DNA of 44,868 nt from Rhodospirillales bacterium 69-11 (GTDB lineage Bacteria; Pseudomonadota; Alphaproteobacteria; Acetobacterales; Acetobacteraceae): NCBI GenBank assembly GCA_001898425.1, contig MKTV01000056.1, positions 104,018 through 148,885 on the forward strand. Direction: 5' to 3'. Below are positions 1 to 8,600 of the stretch, in pieces; the stretch's first letter is position 1; every line of letters begins with the position of its first letter. Position numbers and translations under genes: made by a program. The notes beneath the pieces were generated by a model. It ran no database searches. It saw only the letters and a list, made by a program, of their open reading frames with translations, and was not told where the DNA came from.

Positions 1-50
1 TCGTCCTGGGCCTCGATCCGGAGGCCGTCATGGAAGGGAGAGTGCGATGA
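1..50 (+). CDS. 3' end of an unidentified upstream gene (partial)
   Basis: An open frame enters from the left edge (codons from base 3) and encodes [15 protein letters not shown] before a TGA at 48-50. That TGA overlaps the ATG of the next gene as ATGA, the usual sign of translational coupling inside an operon, which is the main reason to think the frame is real. Only 15 residues are visible, so the product cannot be named. Confidence 0.45.
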   Translation, partial: VLGLDPEAVMEGRVR

Positions 51-433
51 GCCAGTTTCTGCACACCATGCTGCGCGTCGGCGACCTGCAGCGCAGCATC
101 GACTTCTACACCAAGGGCTTCGGGATGAAGGAGCTGCGCCGGCGCGACGTGCCGGACGGCAAGTACACCCTGGCCTTCGTGGGCTATGGCGACGAGAGCA
201 GCCACACGGTGATCGAGCTGACCTACAACTACGGCACCGAGAACTACGAGATGGGATCGGCCTTCGGCCACCTGGCGATCGGCGTGCCGGACGTGGCGGC
301 GACGACCGAGAAGCTGCGCGGCATGGGTGCCAAGGTGACGCGGGAGCCGGGCCCGGTGAAGTTCGGCACCACGATCATCGCCTTCGTCGAGGACCCGGAC
401 GGCTACAAGATCGAGCTCGTCCAGCGGGGGTAG
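47..433 (+). CDS. gloA: Lactoylglutathione lyase (glyoxalase I)
   Basis: A cytosolic enzyme that isomerises the hemithioacetal of methylglyoxal and glutathione to S-lactoylglutathione, the first step of methylglyoxal detoxification. The 128-residue protein is a two-module vicinal-oxygen-chelate fold of normal bacterial length. The four metal ligands can be assigned by analogy with E. coli GloA (H5, E56, H74, E122), shifted by one: H6 in FLHTMLRV, E57 in VIELTYN, H75 in FGHLAIGV and E123 in KIELVQ. A GGGAG-like ribosome site precedes the ATG. The start overlaps the stop of the preceding frame by ATGA, so it is probably co-translated with that gene. Its stop faces ruvX across a repeat-bearing gap. 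Identification is firm. Confidence 0.96.
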   Translation: MSQFLHTMLRVGDLQRSIDFYTKGFGMKELRRRDVPDGKYTLAFVGYGDESSHTVIELTYNYGTENYEMGSAFGHLAIGVPDVAATTEKLRGMGAKVTREPGPVKFGTTIIAFVEDPDGYKIELVQRG

Positions 434-468
434 GCCTCTTCCGGCGTGGCTGCGCGGGCGGCAACGCC

Positions 469-572
469 CGCGTCCCGGCCGGGCCTCCCCGCGTCCTGGC
501 CCGCCCGCTCCGTGTCACGGCCGGCGCAGGCCATGACACGGGGCGCCGCGACAGGCGCGGCATGACACGGGG
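469..572. repeat. Degenerate copy of the GTGTCATGGCC palindromic repeat family
   Basis: In the convergent gap between gloA and ruvX. Bases 510-522 (CCGTGTCACGGCC) and 529-541 (GGCCATGACACGG) form a hairpin with one mismatch, and a third half-copy (GGCATGACACGGGG) follows at 559-572. Upstream, 469-509 holds weaker GCGTCC-GGCC units with a similar rhythm. The arms match the other copies in this window. No protein-coding signal is seen here. Confidence 0.75.
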
Positions 573-583
573 GGAGGGCGCGT

Positions 584-1051
584 TCATCCACCCCGTGTCG
601 CGTCCAGCGCGGCTTGCAGCATCCAGGCGGCAGCCGCGCGGTCCACCGCCTCGGCGCGCTTGCCGCGGCTCAGATCCGCCTCGCCGATCAGGAACCGGTT
701 GACCGCGGCACTCGACAGCCGCTCGTCCCAGAGCGCGGCGGGTAGGCTGGTCGCCTCCGACAGCGCGATCGTCCAATCGCGCGCCGCCTGCGCCGCAGGG
801 CCCATCGTGCCGTCCATCGACAGCGGCAGCCCGACCACCAGCCCGCCCGCGCCCTCCTTCCGCGCGATCGCCAGCACCTCGGCGGCGTTGGCCTTCAGCT
901 TGCCCCGCCTGAGGCTGCCATAGGGCGAGGCCAGCATCAGCCCCACGTCCGACAGCGCAATGCCGATCGTCTTCGCCCCGGGATCGAGGCCGATCAGCCG
1001 CATGCCGCGCGGCAAGCCGGCCCGCAGGTCGGTCAGGTTGAACAGCGCCAT
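584..1051 (-). CDS. ruvX: RuvX/YqgF family Holliday-junction-resolvase-like nuclease (pre-16S rRNA processing)
   Basis: A 155-residue RNase H-fold protein of the YqgF family. Members are implicated in 16S rRNA 5'-end maturation and were originally annotated as putative Holliday junction resolvases. Family marks seen are the N-terminal [17 protein letters not shown] strand with its first catalytic Asp, the [10 protein letters not shown] block, the WDERLSS motif carrying the conserved Glu, and a C-terminal Asp in [12 protein letters not shown]. The ATG at 1051 is chosen: it gives normal length, whereas the longer frame would begin at a TTG at 1087. It is divergent from gatCAB, a neighbourhood I associate with alphaproteobacteria. 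Confidence 0.93.
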   Translation of the reverse strand: MALFNLTDLRAGLPRGMRLIGLDPGAKTIGIALSDVGLMLASPYGSLRRGKLKANAAEVLAIARKEGAGGLVVGLPLSMDGTMGPAAQAARDWTIALSEATSLPAALWDERLSSAAVNRFLIGEADLSRGKRAEAVDRAAAAWMLQAALDATRGG

Positions 1052-1102
1052 GCCCGTCGTTATGGTCCCGCGCTTCAATCCAGCCAAGGAACAGGCCCGC
1101 CC

Positions 1103-1390
1103 ATGTCGCTCGATCCCGCGACCGTTCGCCGCATCGCAACGCTCGCCCGCATCCGGGTGGAGGAGGCGGAGGTCGCGACCCTGCAGAACGAGCTCAATGG
1201 CATCCTCTCCTGGATCGAGCAGCTGAACGAGGTGAACGTGGACGGGGTGGCCCCGCTCACCGGCGGCGCGCAGATGACGCTCCGGCTGCGGGAGGACGTG
1301 GTGACGGATGGCGGCTATCCCGACCAGGTCCTGGGCAACGCCCCCGACCGCATCGGCGACTTCTTCGCCGTGCCGAAGGTGGTCGAGTGA
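1103..1390 (+). CDS. gatC: Glutamyl/aspartyl-tRNA(Gln/Asn) amidotransferase subunit C
   Basis: The small 95-residue subunit that belts GatA to GatB in the GatCAB complex, which amidates Glu-tRNA(Gln) and Asp-tRNA(Asn). It shows the typical GatC pattern: [16 protein letters not shown] at the N-terminus, [22 protein letters not shown] in the middle and a C-terminal FFAVPKVVE tail. AAGGAA at 1086-1091 lies 11 bases before the ATG. Its stop overlaps gatA (TGATG), and all three gat genes are coupled by overlaps, consistent with stoichiometric synthesis. Confidence 0.96.
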   Translation: MSLDPATVRRIATLARIRVEEAEVATLQNELNGILSWIEQLNEVNVDGVAPLTGGAQMTLRLREDVVTDGGYPDQVLGNAPDRIGDFFAVPKVVE

Positions 1391-2874
1391 TGCTGACCGA
1401 CCTCACCATCGAGCAGGCCCGCGCGGGGCTCCGCGCCGGCGAGTTCACCGCGGTCGACCTCACCATGGCGCACCTGCACGCGATCGAGGTGCTGAACCCG
1501 CGGCTCAATGCCTTCATCGACGTCCGCCACGACCGCGCGCTCGACCAGGCGCGGGCCGCCGACGCGGCACTCGCGGCCGGGGAGGCGCGGGCGCTGACCG
1601 GCATCCCGCTCGCGATCAAGGACCTGTTCTGCACAGCCGGCGTCCGCACCACGGCGGGCAGCAGGATCCTCGAGCCGTTCGTGCCGCCGTACGAGAGCAC
1701 CGTCACCGCCAACCTGCTGCGGGATGGCGCGGTGTTCCTGGGCAAGACCAACATGGACGAGTTCGCGATGGGCTCGTCCAACATGACCTCCGCCTACGGG
1801 CCGGTGGAGAACCCGTGGAAGCGCCGGCAGGACGCCGCGGCCGTGCTGGTGCCGGGCGGCTCCTCCGGCGGGTCGGCCGCGGCGGTCGCGGCCCGGCTCG
1901 CGCTGGGCGCGACGGGCACCGACACCGGCGGGTCCATCCGCCAGCCGGCGAGCTTCTGCGGGCTGGTGGGCGTGAAGCCGACCTACGGGCGATGCTCGCG
2001 CTGGGGCGTGGTCGCCTTTGCCTCCTCGCTCGACCATCCGGGCCCGTTCTCCCGCACCGTGCGGGACGGGGCGATCCTGCTGGGTTCCATGGCCGGGTTC
2101 GATCCCAAGGACTCGACCAGCGCCGAAATGCCCGTGCCGGATTGGGAAGCCGCCTGCGCCCGTTCCGTGAAGGGGCTGCGGATCGGCGTGCCGCGGGAAT
2201 ACCGGATGGACGGCATGCCCGCCGAGATCGAGGCGCTCTGGCGCCAGGGCCTCGACTGGCTGCGCGACGCCGGGGCCGAGATCGTGGACGTCTCCCTGCC
2301 GCACACGAAATACGGGCTCGCCGCCTACTATGTCGTCGCGCCGGCGGAGGCCTCCTCCAACCTCGCCCGCTACGACGGCGTGCGCTTCGGCGCCCGCACC
2401 GACGGATCGGACCTGCGCGACCTGTATGAGCGCACGCGGGCGAGCGGCTTTGGGGACGAGGTGCGGCGGCGCATCATGATCGGCACCTACGTACTCTCGG
2501 CCGGCTATTACGACGCCTATTACCTGCGCGCGCAGAAGGTCCGCGCGCTGATCCTGAAGGACTTCACCGACGCGTTCGGCCAGGTCGACGCGCTGCTGAC
2601 CCCGACCGCGCCCTCGGCCGCGTTCGGCCAGGGCGAGAAGATGGACGACCCGATCACGATGTACCTGAACGACGTGTTCACCGTGCCGGCGAACCTGGCG
2701 GGCGTCCCCGGCATCTCCGTTCCCGCCGGCCTCGACCCGAACGGCCTGCCGCTCGGCCTCCAGGTGCTGGCCAAGCCGTTCGACGAAGCGACCATGTTCA
2801 CCGTCGCCGCGGCGCTGGAACGCGCGGCCGGGTTCGAGGCACTGCCCACGCTGCGGGCGGGAGGCGAGGGATGA
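1390..2874 (+). CDS. gatA: Glutamyl/aspartyl-tRNA(Gln/Asn) amidotransferase subunit A
   Basis: The glutaminase subunit of GatCAB, 494 residues, of the amidase-signature family. It releases ammonia from glutamine and channels it to GatB. The Ser-cisSer-Lys triad can be placed as K77 ([10 protein letters not shown]), S158 (PGGSSGGSA) and S182 ([12 protein letters not shown]); the 24-residue serine spacing equals that of S. aureus GatA. The ATG at 1390 overlaps the gatC stop by one base; a GTG three bases earlier is also possible. The stop overlaps the gatB ATG (ATGA). Having GatCAB implies that tRNA(Gln) and/or tRNA(Asn) is charged by the indirect route, as in most alphaproteobacteria. Confidence 0.97.
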   Translation: MLTDLTIEQARAGLRAGEFTAVDLTMAHLHAIEVLNPRLNAFIDVRHDRALDQARAADAALAAGEARALTGIPLAIKDLFCTAGVRTTAGSRILEPFVPPYESTVTANLLRDGAVFLGKTNMDEFAMGSSNMTSAYGPVENPWKRRQDAAAVLVPGGSSGGSAAAVAARLALGATGTDTGGSIRQPASFCGLVGVKPTYGRCSRWGVVAFASSLDHPGPFSRTVRDGAILLGSMAGFDPKDSTSAEMPVPDWEAACARSVKGLRIGVPREYRMDGMPAEIEALWRQGLDWLRDAGAEIVDVSLPHTKYGLAAYYVVAPAEASSNLARYDGVRFGARTDGSDLRDLYERTRASGFGDEVRRRIMIGTYVLSAGYYDAYYLRAQKVRALILKDFTDAFGQVDALLTPTAPSAAFGQGEKMDDPITMYLNDVFTVPANLAGVPGISVPAGLDPNGLPLGLQVLAKPFDEATMFTVAAALERAAGFEALPTLRAGGEG

Positions 2875-4325
2875 GCTACACGATCCAGGGCCGCACCGGC
2901 GACTGGGAGCTCGTCGTCGGGCTCGAGGTGCACGCCCAGGTCATCTCGAAGGCCAAGCTGTTCAGCGGCGCCGCGACCGCCTTCGGCGCGGACCCGAACA
3001 GCCAGGTCAGCTATGTCGACGCAGCCTTCCCGGGCATGCTGCCGGTGGTGAACCGGTTCTGTGTGGAGCAGGCGGTGCGCACCGGCCTCGGCCTCGCCGC
3101 GCACATCAACCCGGTCAGCCGCTTCGACCGGAAGAACTACTTCTACGCGGACCTGCCGCAAGGCTATCAGATCAGCCAGTTCGACCATCCGATCGTCGGC
3201 ACCGGGACGATCGAGATCGAGCTCGCGGACGGATCCACCCGGCAGATCGGCGTCACCCGCCTGCATCTCGAGCAGGATGCCGGCAAGTCGATCCACGATC
3301 AGCATCCGACCAAGTCGCTGATCGACCTCAATCGCGCCGGCGTCGCCCTGATGGAGATCGTCTCCGAACCGGACATCCGCTCCCCCGAGGAGGCGGGCGC
3401 CTATCTGCGCAAGCTGCGCTCCATCCTGCGCTACCTCGGCACCTGCGACGGCAACATGGAAGAAGGCTCCATGCGCGCCGACGTCAACGTCTCGGTGCGC
3501 AAGCACGGGGAGCCGTACCGGACGCGCTGCGAGGTCAAGAACGTCAACTCCGTCCGCTTCGTCATGCAGGCGATCGAGGCGGAGGCGATGCGCCAGGTCG
3601 AGATCTGGGAGAGCGGGGGCACCGTCGAGCAGGAGACCCGGCTGTTCGATCCCGGCCGCGGCGAGACGCGCTCCATGCGCTCCAAGGAGGATGCGCACGA
3701 CTACCGCTATTTCCCGGACCCCGACCTGCCGCCGCTGGTCTTGGACGAGGCGTGGATCGAGACGCTGCGCGCCAACCTGCCGGAACTGCCCGACGCGAAG
3801 AAGGCGCGGTTCATGCGGGAGTATGGACTGAGTCCCTACGATGCCGGCGTGCTGGTCGCCGAACAGGCCACGGCGCAGTTCTACGAGACGGTGGCGCGTG
3901 GGCGTGATGCGAAGATCGCGGCCAACTGGGTGACCGGCGACTTCTTCGCCGCCCTGAACCGCACCGGCCGCAGCATCGAGGATCCGCCGGTCACCGCGAC
4001 GGCGCTGGGCCAGCTTCTGGACCTGATGGCCGACGGTACGATCAACGGCCGCATCGCCAAGGACGTGTTCGAGGCGATGGTCGACACCGGCAAGGCCCCG
4101 GCCGCGATCGTGGAGGAGAAGGGGCTGCGTCAGGTCACCGACACCGGCGCGATCGAGGCGGCGGTCGACGCGATCCTGGCCGCCAATGCCGGCAAGGTCG
4201 CGGAATACCGCGGCGGCAAGGACAAGCTGTTCGGCTTCTTCGTCGGCCAGACCATGAAGGCGATGGCCGGGAAGGGGAATCCGGCCCTGATCAACGAGAC
4301 GCTGAAGCGCAAGCTGGCGGGGTGA
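2871..4325 (+). CDS. gatB: Glutamyl/aspartyl-tRNA(Gln/Asn) amidotransferase subunit B
   Basis: The kinase/amidase subunit of GatCAB, 484 residues. It activates the misacylated tRNA with ATP and transfers ammonia to it. Diagnostic segments are the N-terminal [12 protein letters not shown], the [19 protein letters not shown] signature at about residues 151-169, and the MRADVNVSV and [13 protein letters not shown] blocks. The last roughly 150 residues fit the YqeY-like tRNA-binding tail, ending in [13 protein letters not shown]. The start is fixed by the ATGA overlap with gatA. The last 35 bases overlap the 3' end of the convergent gene on the minus strand, so no terminator fits between the two coding regions. 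Confidence 0.97.
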   Translation: MSYTIQGRTGDWELVVGLEVHAQVISKAKLFSGAATAFGADPNSQVSYVDAAFPGMLPVVNRFCVEQAVRTGLGLAAHINPVSRFDRKNYFYADLPQGYQISQFDHPIVGTGTIEIELADGSTRQIGVTRLHLEQDAGKSIHDQHPTKSLIDLNRAGVALMEIVSEPDIRSPEEAGAYLRKLRSILRYLGTCDGNMEEGSMRADVNVSVRKHGEPYRTRCEVKNVNSVRFVMQAIEAEAMRQVEIWESGGTVEQETRLFDPGRGETRSMRSKEDAHDYRYFPDPDLPPLVLDEAWIETLRANLPELPDAKKARFMREYGLSPYDAGVLVAEQATAQFYETVARGRDAKIAANWVTGDFFAALNRTGRSIEDPPVTATALGQLLDLMADGTINGRIAKDVFEAMVDTGKAPAAIVEEKGLRQVTDTGAIEAAVDAILAANAGKVAEYRGGKDKLFGFFVGQTMKAMAGKGNPALINETLKRKLAG

Positions 4326-5463
4326 GGCCGGCGGCGCCACGCCGATCCTCGGTTTCCGATGGCGGTCGCGGCCCCGCCTGCTCCCGCCCAGCCCAGATCT
4401 CGGCGGCCTGTCGCGTCGCCTCGGCCGGATCGGCGGCACGCCCGGTCGCGAGCAGGCCGAGGCCGATCGTCGCCTGGATCGTCGCCACCACCGTTGGCGG
4501 CGCCTCCACGCCGCGCCAGACCGCGGCGAGCAGCGCCGGCGTGTCGGCTTGCGGCGTGAGCGGGGAGAGGTCCGGATCTGCCGGCAGCACGCATTCGCTC
4601 GCACCGGTGCGCCCGTCCCAAAGATGCGCGGTCGTGGGTTTCAGCGGCGCACGCTCCGCCTCCCCGCCGCCGCCCTTCAGCACCAGCAGGCGCGATCGAC
4701 CGAGGCGTTCCGCCACGCCGAGATGCACCGCGATGTAGGCCGGATGGAACACGCCATCGACGCCGGCCGGTGCGTCCGCCGGGTTGACCAGCCGGGCCGC
4801 GGTATTGACCGGGGACCGCAGTCCGAACAGCCGGCGCAGGCCAAGCAGGGTGGCGGTCGGCGGGGAGAGCGCGGCGATGGGCAGGTAGGCGAAGCCGGTG
4901 GCGGCCACCTGGCGCTTCGCCGCAGTCAGGCTGCCGGCCGGTGCCAGGCCCAGAGCCGCAAGCCCCTGTTCGGCGGGGATGCCTCCGCTGAATTCGTTGC
5001 TGCCGTGCATGAGGACACGAACGCCCGCGCGCGCCAGCGCAAGCGCCGCGAGCAGGTACCACGGCGCCCCGCGTGTCCGTCCCGCGCCATAGGACGGCCA
5101 GTCGAGATCGACCCTGCCATCCCCCGCCGCCGCTCCCCGCACGCCGGCCGCCGTGCCTTCACCCGTCATGGCCGGCCCTGAGCCGGCCATCCCCACCGGC
5201 ACACCCCCACCGGCCGCCACACGCGCCGCCACGTCATCACGGATCGCCTCGACGATGCCGGCAATCTCCTCCGCGTCCTCTCCGCGGAATCGCAGCAGCA
5301 TCAGGAACGCACCCACCTGGTGCGGATCCGCCTCGCCGGCCAGCACCATGCCGAACGCTGCCCGCGCCTCCGCGCGGCTGAGCGCGCGGGACCGGCCGGG
5401 GCCACGGCCGAGAATGGTCACGAAGCGGGCAAACGCGTCCTCGGTGGCTTGGGTGCGGCTCAT
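4291..5463 (-). CDS. TrpD-like glycosyl transferase family 3 protein (YbiB/TrpD2 type)
   Basis: The 390-residue protein has the two-domain layout of the anthranilate phosphoribosyltransferase superfamily. An N-terminal helical domain (about 1-80, with [31 protein letters not shown]) is followed by a phosphoribosyltransferase-like domain starting at [11 protein letters not shown]. It is not a standard TrpD: it sits outside any trp operon and lacks the usual GTGGD glycine loop. It resembles the YbiB/TrpD2 group, whose members bind nucleic acid and whose function is uncertain. Residues about 83-116, between ARV and VDLDWPSY, look like an insertion, and part of it is encoded by the genome's palindromic repeat. 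The C-terminal tail overlaps the end of gatB. It is divergent from the CbiX-like gene. Confidence 0.8.
   Translation of the reverse strand: MSRTQATEDAFARFVTILGRGPGRSRALSRAEARAAFGMVLAGEADPHQVGAFLMLLRFRGEDAEEIAGIVEAIRDDVAARVAAGGGVPVGMAGSGPAMTGEGTAAGVRGAAAGDGRVDLDWPSYGAGRTRGAPWYLLAALALARAGVRVLMHGSNEFSGGIPAEQGLAALGLAPAGSLTAAKRQVAATGFAYLPIAALSPPTATLLGLRRLFGLRSPVNTAARLVNPADAPAGVDGVFHPAYIAVHLGVAERLGRSRLLVLKGGGGEAERAPLKPTTAHLWDGRTGASECVLPADPDLSPLTPQADTPALLAAVWRGVEAPPTVVATIQATIGLGLLATGRAADPAEATRQAAEIWAGREQAGPRPPSETEDRRGAAGLTPPACASASR
5168..5190. repeat. Palindromic repeat core inside a coding sequence
   Basis: A perfect 9-bp stem, ATGGCCGGC (5168-5176) and GCCGGCCAT (5182-5190), with a 5-base loop, preceded by GTC. 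The arms are identical to the hairpin arms of the intergenic copies at 25.2 and 37.2 kb. It lies in frame in the TrpD-like gene and encodes MAGSGPAMT, at a place where related proteins as I recall them run directly into the conserved VDLDWPSY block. Confidence 0.7.
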
Positions 5464-5560
5464 CCATTCCCGCTACCCCGCCCGCGCGCCGCGCGGCAAG
5501 CGCAGGCTTGATGTCGCCGCCGAACCGCCGATCTCTGCGGCACCGATCGTGAGGAGCCGC

Positions 5561-6328
5561 ATGCCTGGACGTGACCTGCTGCTGGTGGCCCATGGCTCCG
5601 ACCGCTTCATCGATGCCGGCGCGCCGGTCGAGGCGCATGCCGCCGCCTTGCGGGCCACCGGCCTGTTCGGCCGGGTCGCGGTCGCGCTGCTGGCCGGTGG
5701 TCCACCGCCCGCCGAAATTCTCGCCTCATGTCCCGGTCCGCGCGTCGACGTCGTGCCCTTCTTCATGGAAGCAGGGTGGTTCACCGCCGTCGCCGTGCCC
5801 CGTGCGCTGCAGCTCGACGGCCAGGTTCCACCCGAACGCAGCGTGCGGATCGTGGAGCCGGTCGGCACGCACCCGGCACTGGCGGCGGTGATCGCCGCGC
5901 GGGTCGCGCGCCACGCCCCGGAGGCCCGCCGTCTGCTGCTGATCGGCCACGGGTCTGCGCGCCGCCCTGGCCGCCGGCTTGCGCTGCACGACCATGCCGA
6001 CCGGCTGGCGTCTCTGTTCGAACGCGTGGAGGTCGCGCTGCTCGAGGAGCCCCCCTTCGTTCCCGACGCCCTCGCGCGGTTGCGTGGCGCACCGGTCGCC
6101 ACCCTGGGCCTGTTTCTCGGCGCCGGCGGCCATGTGCGGGAGGACGTGCCCGCCCTGCTCGCCGCGGCGGCGGCGGACGGAGCGCTGCGCGATTGCGGCA
6201 CGATCGCCGAGGAACCGGGCTTGCGGTCCATCGTGCTGGACCGGGTGGGGCTGGCGACCGATCGGGTCGCAGGCGTGCCTCTTGAATGGCCGGCGGGAAC
6301 GCCGAATACTCGGCGCATGGAAGAATAA
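5561..6328 (+). CDS. CbiX/SirB-like sirohydrochlorin (cobalto/ferro)chelatase family protein
   Basis: A 255-residue protein with two tandem chelatase half-domains, as in long CbiX. Each half opens with a chelatase strand and His: LLLVAHGSDR (H11) and LLLIGHGSAR (H130). The second half also keeps the second His in LGAGGHVREDVP (H191). The equivalent point of the first half reads FFMEAGWFTAVAVP, with no His, so probably only the second site binds metal. Known members insert Co2+ or Fe2+ into sirohydrochlorin; the metal cannot be told from sequence. The ATG at 5561 follows GAGGAG at 5551-5556. The next gene starts 11 bases after the stop, so the two are likely co-transcribed. No other cobalamin gene is nearby. 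Confidence 0.8.
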   Translation: MPGRDLLLVAHGSDRFIDAGAPVEAHAAALRATGLFGRVAVALLAGGPPPAEILASCPGPRVDVVPFFMEAGWFTAVAVPRALQLDGQVPPERSVRIVEPVGTHPALAAVIAARVARHAPEARRLLLIGHGSARRPGRRLALHDHADRLASLFERVEVALLEEPPFVPDALARLRGAPVATLGLFLGAGGHVREDVPALLAAAAADGALRDCGTIAEEPGLRSIVLDRVGLATDRVAGVPLEWPAGTPNTRRMEE

Positions 6329-6339
6329 AGGGGGAACGC

Positions 6340-7335
6340 ATGGCCAGAGTCGTCTCCGCACGCACTGCCGCCGGCCGGTCGGGTGACGGTCCGGTGCGAT
6401 CCAGGACCTCCTTGAAGACCACGCCGATCGTGGTCACCGCGAGCGCCGAACGCCCGGCGAAGCCGGCCGCACCCCGCAGTTCCGTGAAGATGGAGGGGAC
6501 GCGGTCCATTCGGTCCGACGCGAAGCCCACCAGCGGCAAGGCCGCGCCACGCGGCCCCGCGAAGCCGGGAGCCGTCACCGTCACCTCGTCCACGCGTCGG
6601 GTCGGCGAGCTCGCCGCCGGGACGGACGCGCCGCCGCGGCGCACCCCAGGGAAGGCGCCGAACGGGAAGGCCATGGCCGAACGGACCGCAGGTGCCGCGT
6701 CCGCCGCTGCGAAACCCGTTGGCCGCTCCGCCGCTGCGGCGCGGTCCGCTGCCGTCGAGCCCACTTCCCTGCAGCGTGGCGCCGGCACGCCGGCCGGGGC
6801 CCGCATGGCCAAGCGCCGCGCCGCGACAGAAGGCCCTTCGGCGAAAGCCGGGACCGGGGCAGGCACGACGAGGGCCGGCGCGAAGCCCGGCCGCACCGCC
6901 ACCAGGATGCAACCGCAACCCGAGGCGACGCCGGCGGCCCGCCCGCGGGCCGATGCCAAGCCGCAGCGCTTCACCGTCAGCCATTTGCGCGAGTCCGACT
7001 TCAAGGCGGACGGGCTGCGCCCCTATGCGCGCTACCGCGACCTCGGCATTGCCGACGCCACGGGCGGGCTGTGCCAGGCGCACGTGATCCGCTTCGTCGA
7101 TCCGCCCAGCGATCTCGTCCGCAAGCGCCATCGGCACACGACCGAACTGCAGCTGGTCTACGTGCTGAAGGGCTGGGTCAAGAACGAGTTCGAGGGCGTG
7201 GGCGAGCAGATGATGTCGGCCGGCAGTTGCTGGATCCAGCCGCCCGGCATCCCGCATACCGTGCTCGACTACTCGCCCGACGTGGAACTGCTCGAGATCG
7301 TGGTACCGGCGGATTTCGACACCGCGGAGCTGTAG
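6340..7335 (+). CDS. Cupin-domain protein with a long basic low-complexity N-terminal tail
   Basis: A 331-residue protein in two parts. Residues 1 to about 206 are rich in Ala, Lys, Arg, Pro, Gly, Ser and Thr with no hydrophobic core, resembling a histone H1- or AlgP-like disordered tail. From about residue 210 a compact cupin follows: the first motif is RKRHRHTTELQLVYVLKGW and the second is PPGIPHTV, giving plausible metal-binding His residues. Small cupins of this kind are usually sensors or simple enzymes; the substrate is unknown. AAAGGGGG at 6327-6334 overlaps the upstream stop and precedes the chosen ATG. The tail shares its local GC-rich codon usage, so it may have grown by slippage, or be a nucleic-acid-binding tail. 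Function is unassigned. Confidence 0.8.
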   Translation: MARVVSARTAAGRSGDGPVRSRTSLKTTPIVVTASAERPAKPAAPRSSVKMEGTRSIRSDAKPTSGKAAPRGPAKPGAVTVTSSTRRVGELAAGTDAPPRRTPGKAPNGKAMAERTAGAASAAAKPVGRSAAAARSAAVEPTSLQRGAGTPAGARMAKRRAATEGPSAKAGTGAGTTRAGAKPGRTATRMQPQPEATPAARPRADAKPQRFTVSHLRESDFKADGLRPYARYRDLGIADATGGLCQAHVIRFVDPPSDLVRKRHRHTTELQLVYVLKGWVKNEFEGVGEQMMSAGSCWIQPPGIPHTVLDYSPDVELLEIVVPADFDTAEL

Positions 7336-7453
7336 CGTCCGCCCGGCCGAATAATCGCCGCGCCGGGCCGCCGCTCGCCGGCGCGTCTTCCGCCGAGCGG
7401 CGAGCCCGACGCGCATGCTCGGGCAGCCGCCGCCACGCCGGAACCGGTCGCCG

Positions 7454-7912
7454 CTACGTCAAAAGGACGATCGCCTCGATCTCGACGGCGATGTTGCGTG
7501 GCAGGCTGCCCATGCCGACGGCCGACCGAGCGGGGCGGCCCGCGTCGCCGAACACGTCCACGAACAGGTCGGTGCAACCGTCGATCACCTTCGGATGGTC
7601 GCCGAACCCCGGCGCGGCGTTCACCATGCCCAGCACCTTCAGCACCGTGTCGACCCGGTCGAGCGAGCCCAGGGCCGCGTGCATGTTGCCGAGGAGATTG
7701 AGGCCGCAGAGCCGCGCCGCTTCGTAGGCCTGCTCGATCGAGACGTCCTGGCCGACGGTGCCGGCGATCATCGACCCGTCCGGCCGGCGCGGGCCGACCC
7801 CCGAGAGGAACAGCATGTTCCCCCCGATCCGGAACGGAACGTAGTTGCCGAGTGGCTTGGGCGGGGGAGGAAGGGTCAGGCCGAGTTGCGCGAGGCGGTC
7901 GGTGGCGGACAT
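7454..7912 (-). CDS. RidA/YjgF/YER057c family protein
   Basis: A 152-residue member of the Rid family. Well-studied RidA proteins hydrolyse reactive enamine/imine intermediates released by PLP enzymes. The C-terminal block PARSAVGMGSLPRNIAVEIEAI carries the family Arg (R129) and Glu (E144). The N-terminal half (LGNYVPFRIGGNMLFLSGVGPRRPDG) is of the slightly longer Rid subgroup often annotated as 'RidA family protein', so the exact activity is less certain than for archetypal RidA. The ATG at 7912 is the natural start. It is convergent with the cupin gene, and no clear terminator is seen in the 118-base gap. Confidence 0.92.
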   Translation of the reverse strand: MSATDRLAQLGLTLPPPPKPLGNYVPFRIGGNMLFLSGVGPRRPDGSMIAGTVGQDVSIEQAYEAARLCGLNLLGNMHAALGSLDRVDTVLKVLGMVNAAPGFGDHPKVIDGCTDLFVDVFGDAGRPARSAVGMGSLPRNIAVEIEAIVLLT

Positions 7913-8028
7913 CGGGGCGCTCCTGCAGGTGAAGCCGCAGCGTCGGCCCGGCGCGGCGAGCGTGCAAGCGCGGCCTCCACGGCTGCCGCTCCGGCGCAGC
8001 CGGGGTCAGGCGCGTTTCGCGGCACGCC

Positions 8029-8565
8029 TCAATGCCGCTTCTTCTGCGCGCGCCGGGGCGGGGGCTGGTCGGGCGCCATCGCGACCTCGAGCGCTTCCTC
8101 TTCGGGCCGCTCCACGCACGGTGCCAGCGCCAGGAACGGCTTCGGATCCACCGCTCGGCCGTTGATCCGCACCTCAAAATGCACATGCGCGCCGTGTGCG
8201 CGGCCAGTGGCGCCGACCCGGCCGATGACCTGCCCCGCAGCCACGGGCTCGCCGGGGGCGATGGCGGGAGCGAACGCCGACATATGGGCGTAGCGGGTGA
8301 CCACGCCGTCCGCGTGGCGGATGTCGACGATCTGCCCATAGGCGAAATACCAGCCGGCATAGATGACGGTGCCGCCATCGGCCGCACGGATCGGCGTCCC
8401 CCAGGCCGCCATCAGGTCGAGCCCCTCATGGCCGCGGCTGAAGCCACGGGAGATCTCCCGGAGTTCGGCGGCCGGCATCCGCATGGCGCCGCACATGGTG
8501 GCCGCTTGGGCCGCCTGGGTGGCGAGGATCAGGAGTGGCAGGCAGAGCAATGCAGACGCGCGCAT
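8029..8565 (-). CDS. M23 (LytM) family metallopeptidase, secreted
   Basis: A 178-residue periplasmic peptidoglycan endopeptidase of the M23 family. The ATG at 8565 gives a clean signal peptide (MRASALLCLPLLILATQAAQA, likely cleaved near residue 21-22). The zinc site is intact: H46 and D50 in HEGLD, H93 in RYAHMS, and H127 and H129 in GAHVHFEV. The short C-terminal tail ends in a basic run (RRAQKKRH). A longer upstream frame exists, but it would bury the signal peptide. The gene follows a second M23-like gene on the same strand after 35 bases, so the two are probably co-transcribed. Confidence 0.92.
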   Translation of the reverse strand: MRASALLCLPLLILATQAAQAATMCGAMRMPAAELREISRGFSRGHEGLDLMAAWGTPIRAADGGTVIYAGWYFAYGQIVDIRHADGVVTRYAHMSAFAPAIAPGEPVAAGQVIGRVGATGRAHGAHVHFEVRINGRAVDPKPFLALAPCVERPEEEALEVAMAPDQPPPRRAQKKRH

Positions 8566-8600
8566 GCCACGTGGGTAACGCGGCGGTGATGAAGAGTCCA

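Noticed and set aside
2520-4604. A 694-residue minus-strand frame antisense to gatA and gatB
   Set aside because: Composition (Arg/Asp/Val/Leu-rich without motifs) is the reverse image of gatA and gatB, which are certain genes.
4291-5463. Calling the TrpD-like gene trpD (anthranilate phosphoribosyltransferase)
   Set aside because: It lacks the GTGGD loop and trp neighbours, and its sequence fits the YbiB/TrpD2 group better.
7369-7402. A terminator between the cupin and RidA genes
   Set aside because: CGCCGCTCG (7369-7377) and CGAGCGGCG (7394-7402) can pair, but the 16-base loop and absence of a T-run make it weak in such GC-rich DNA.
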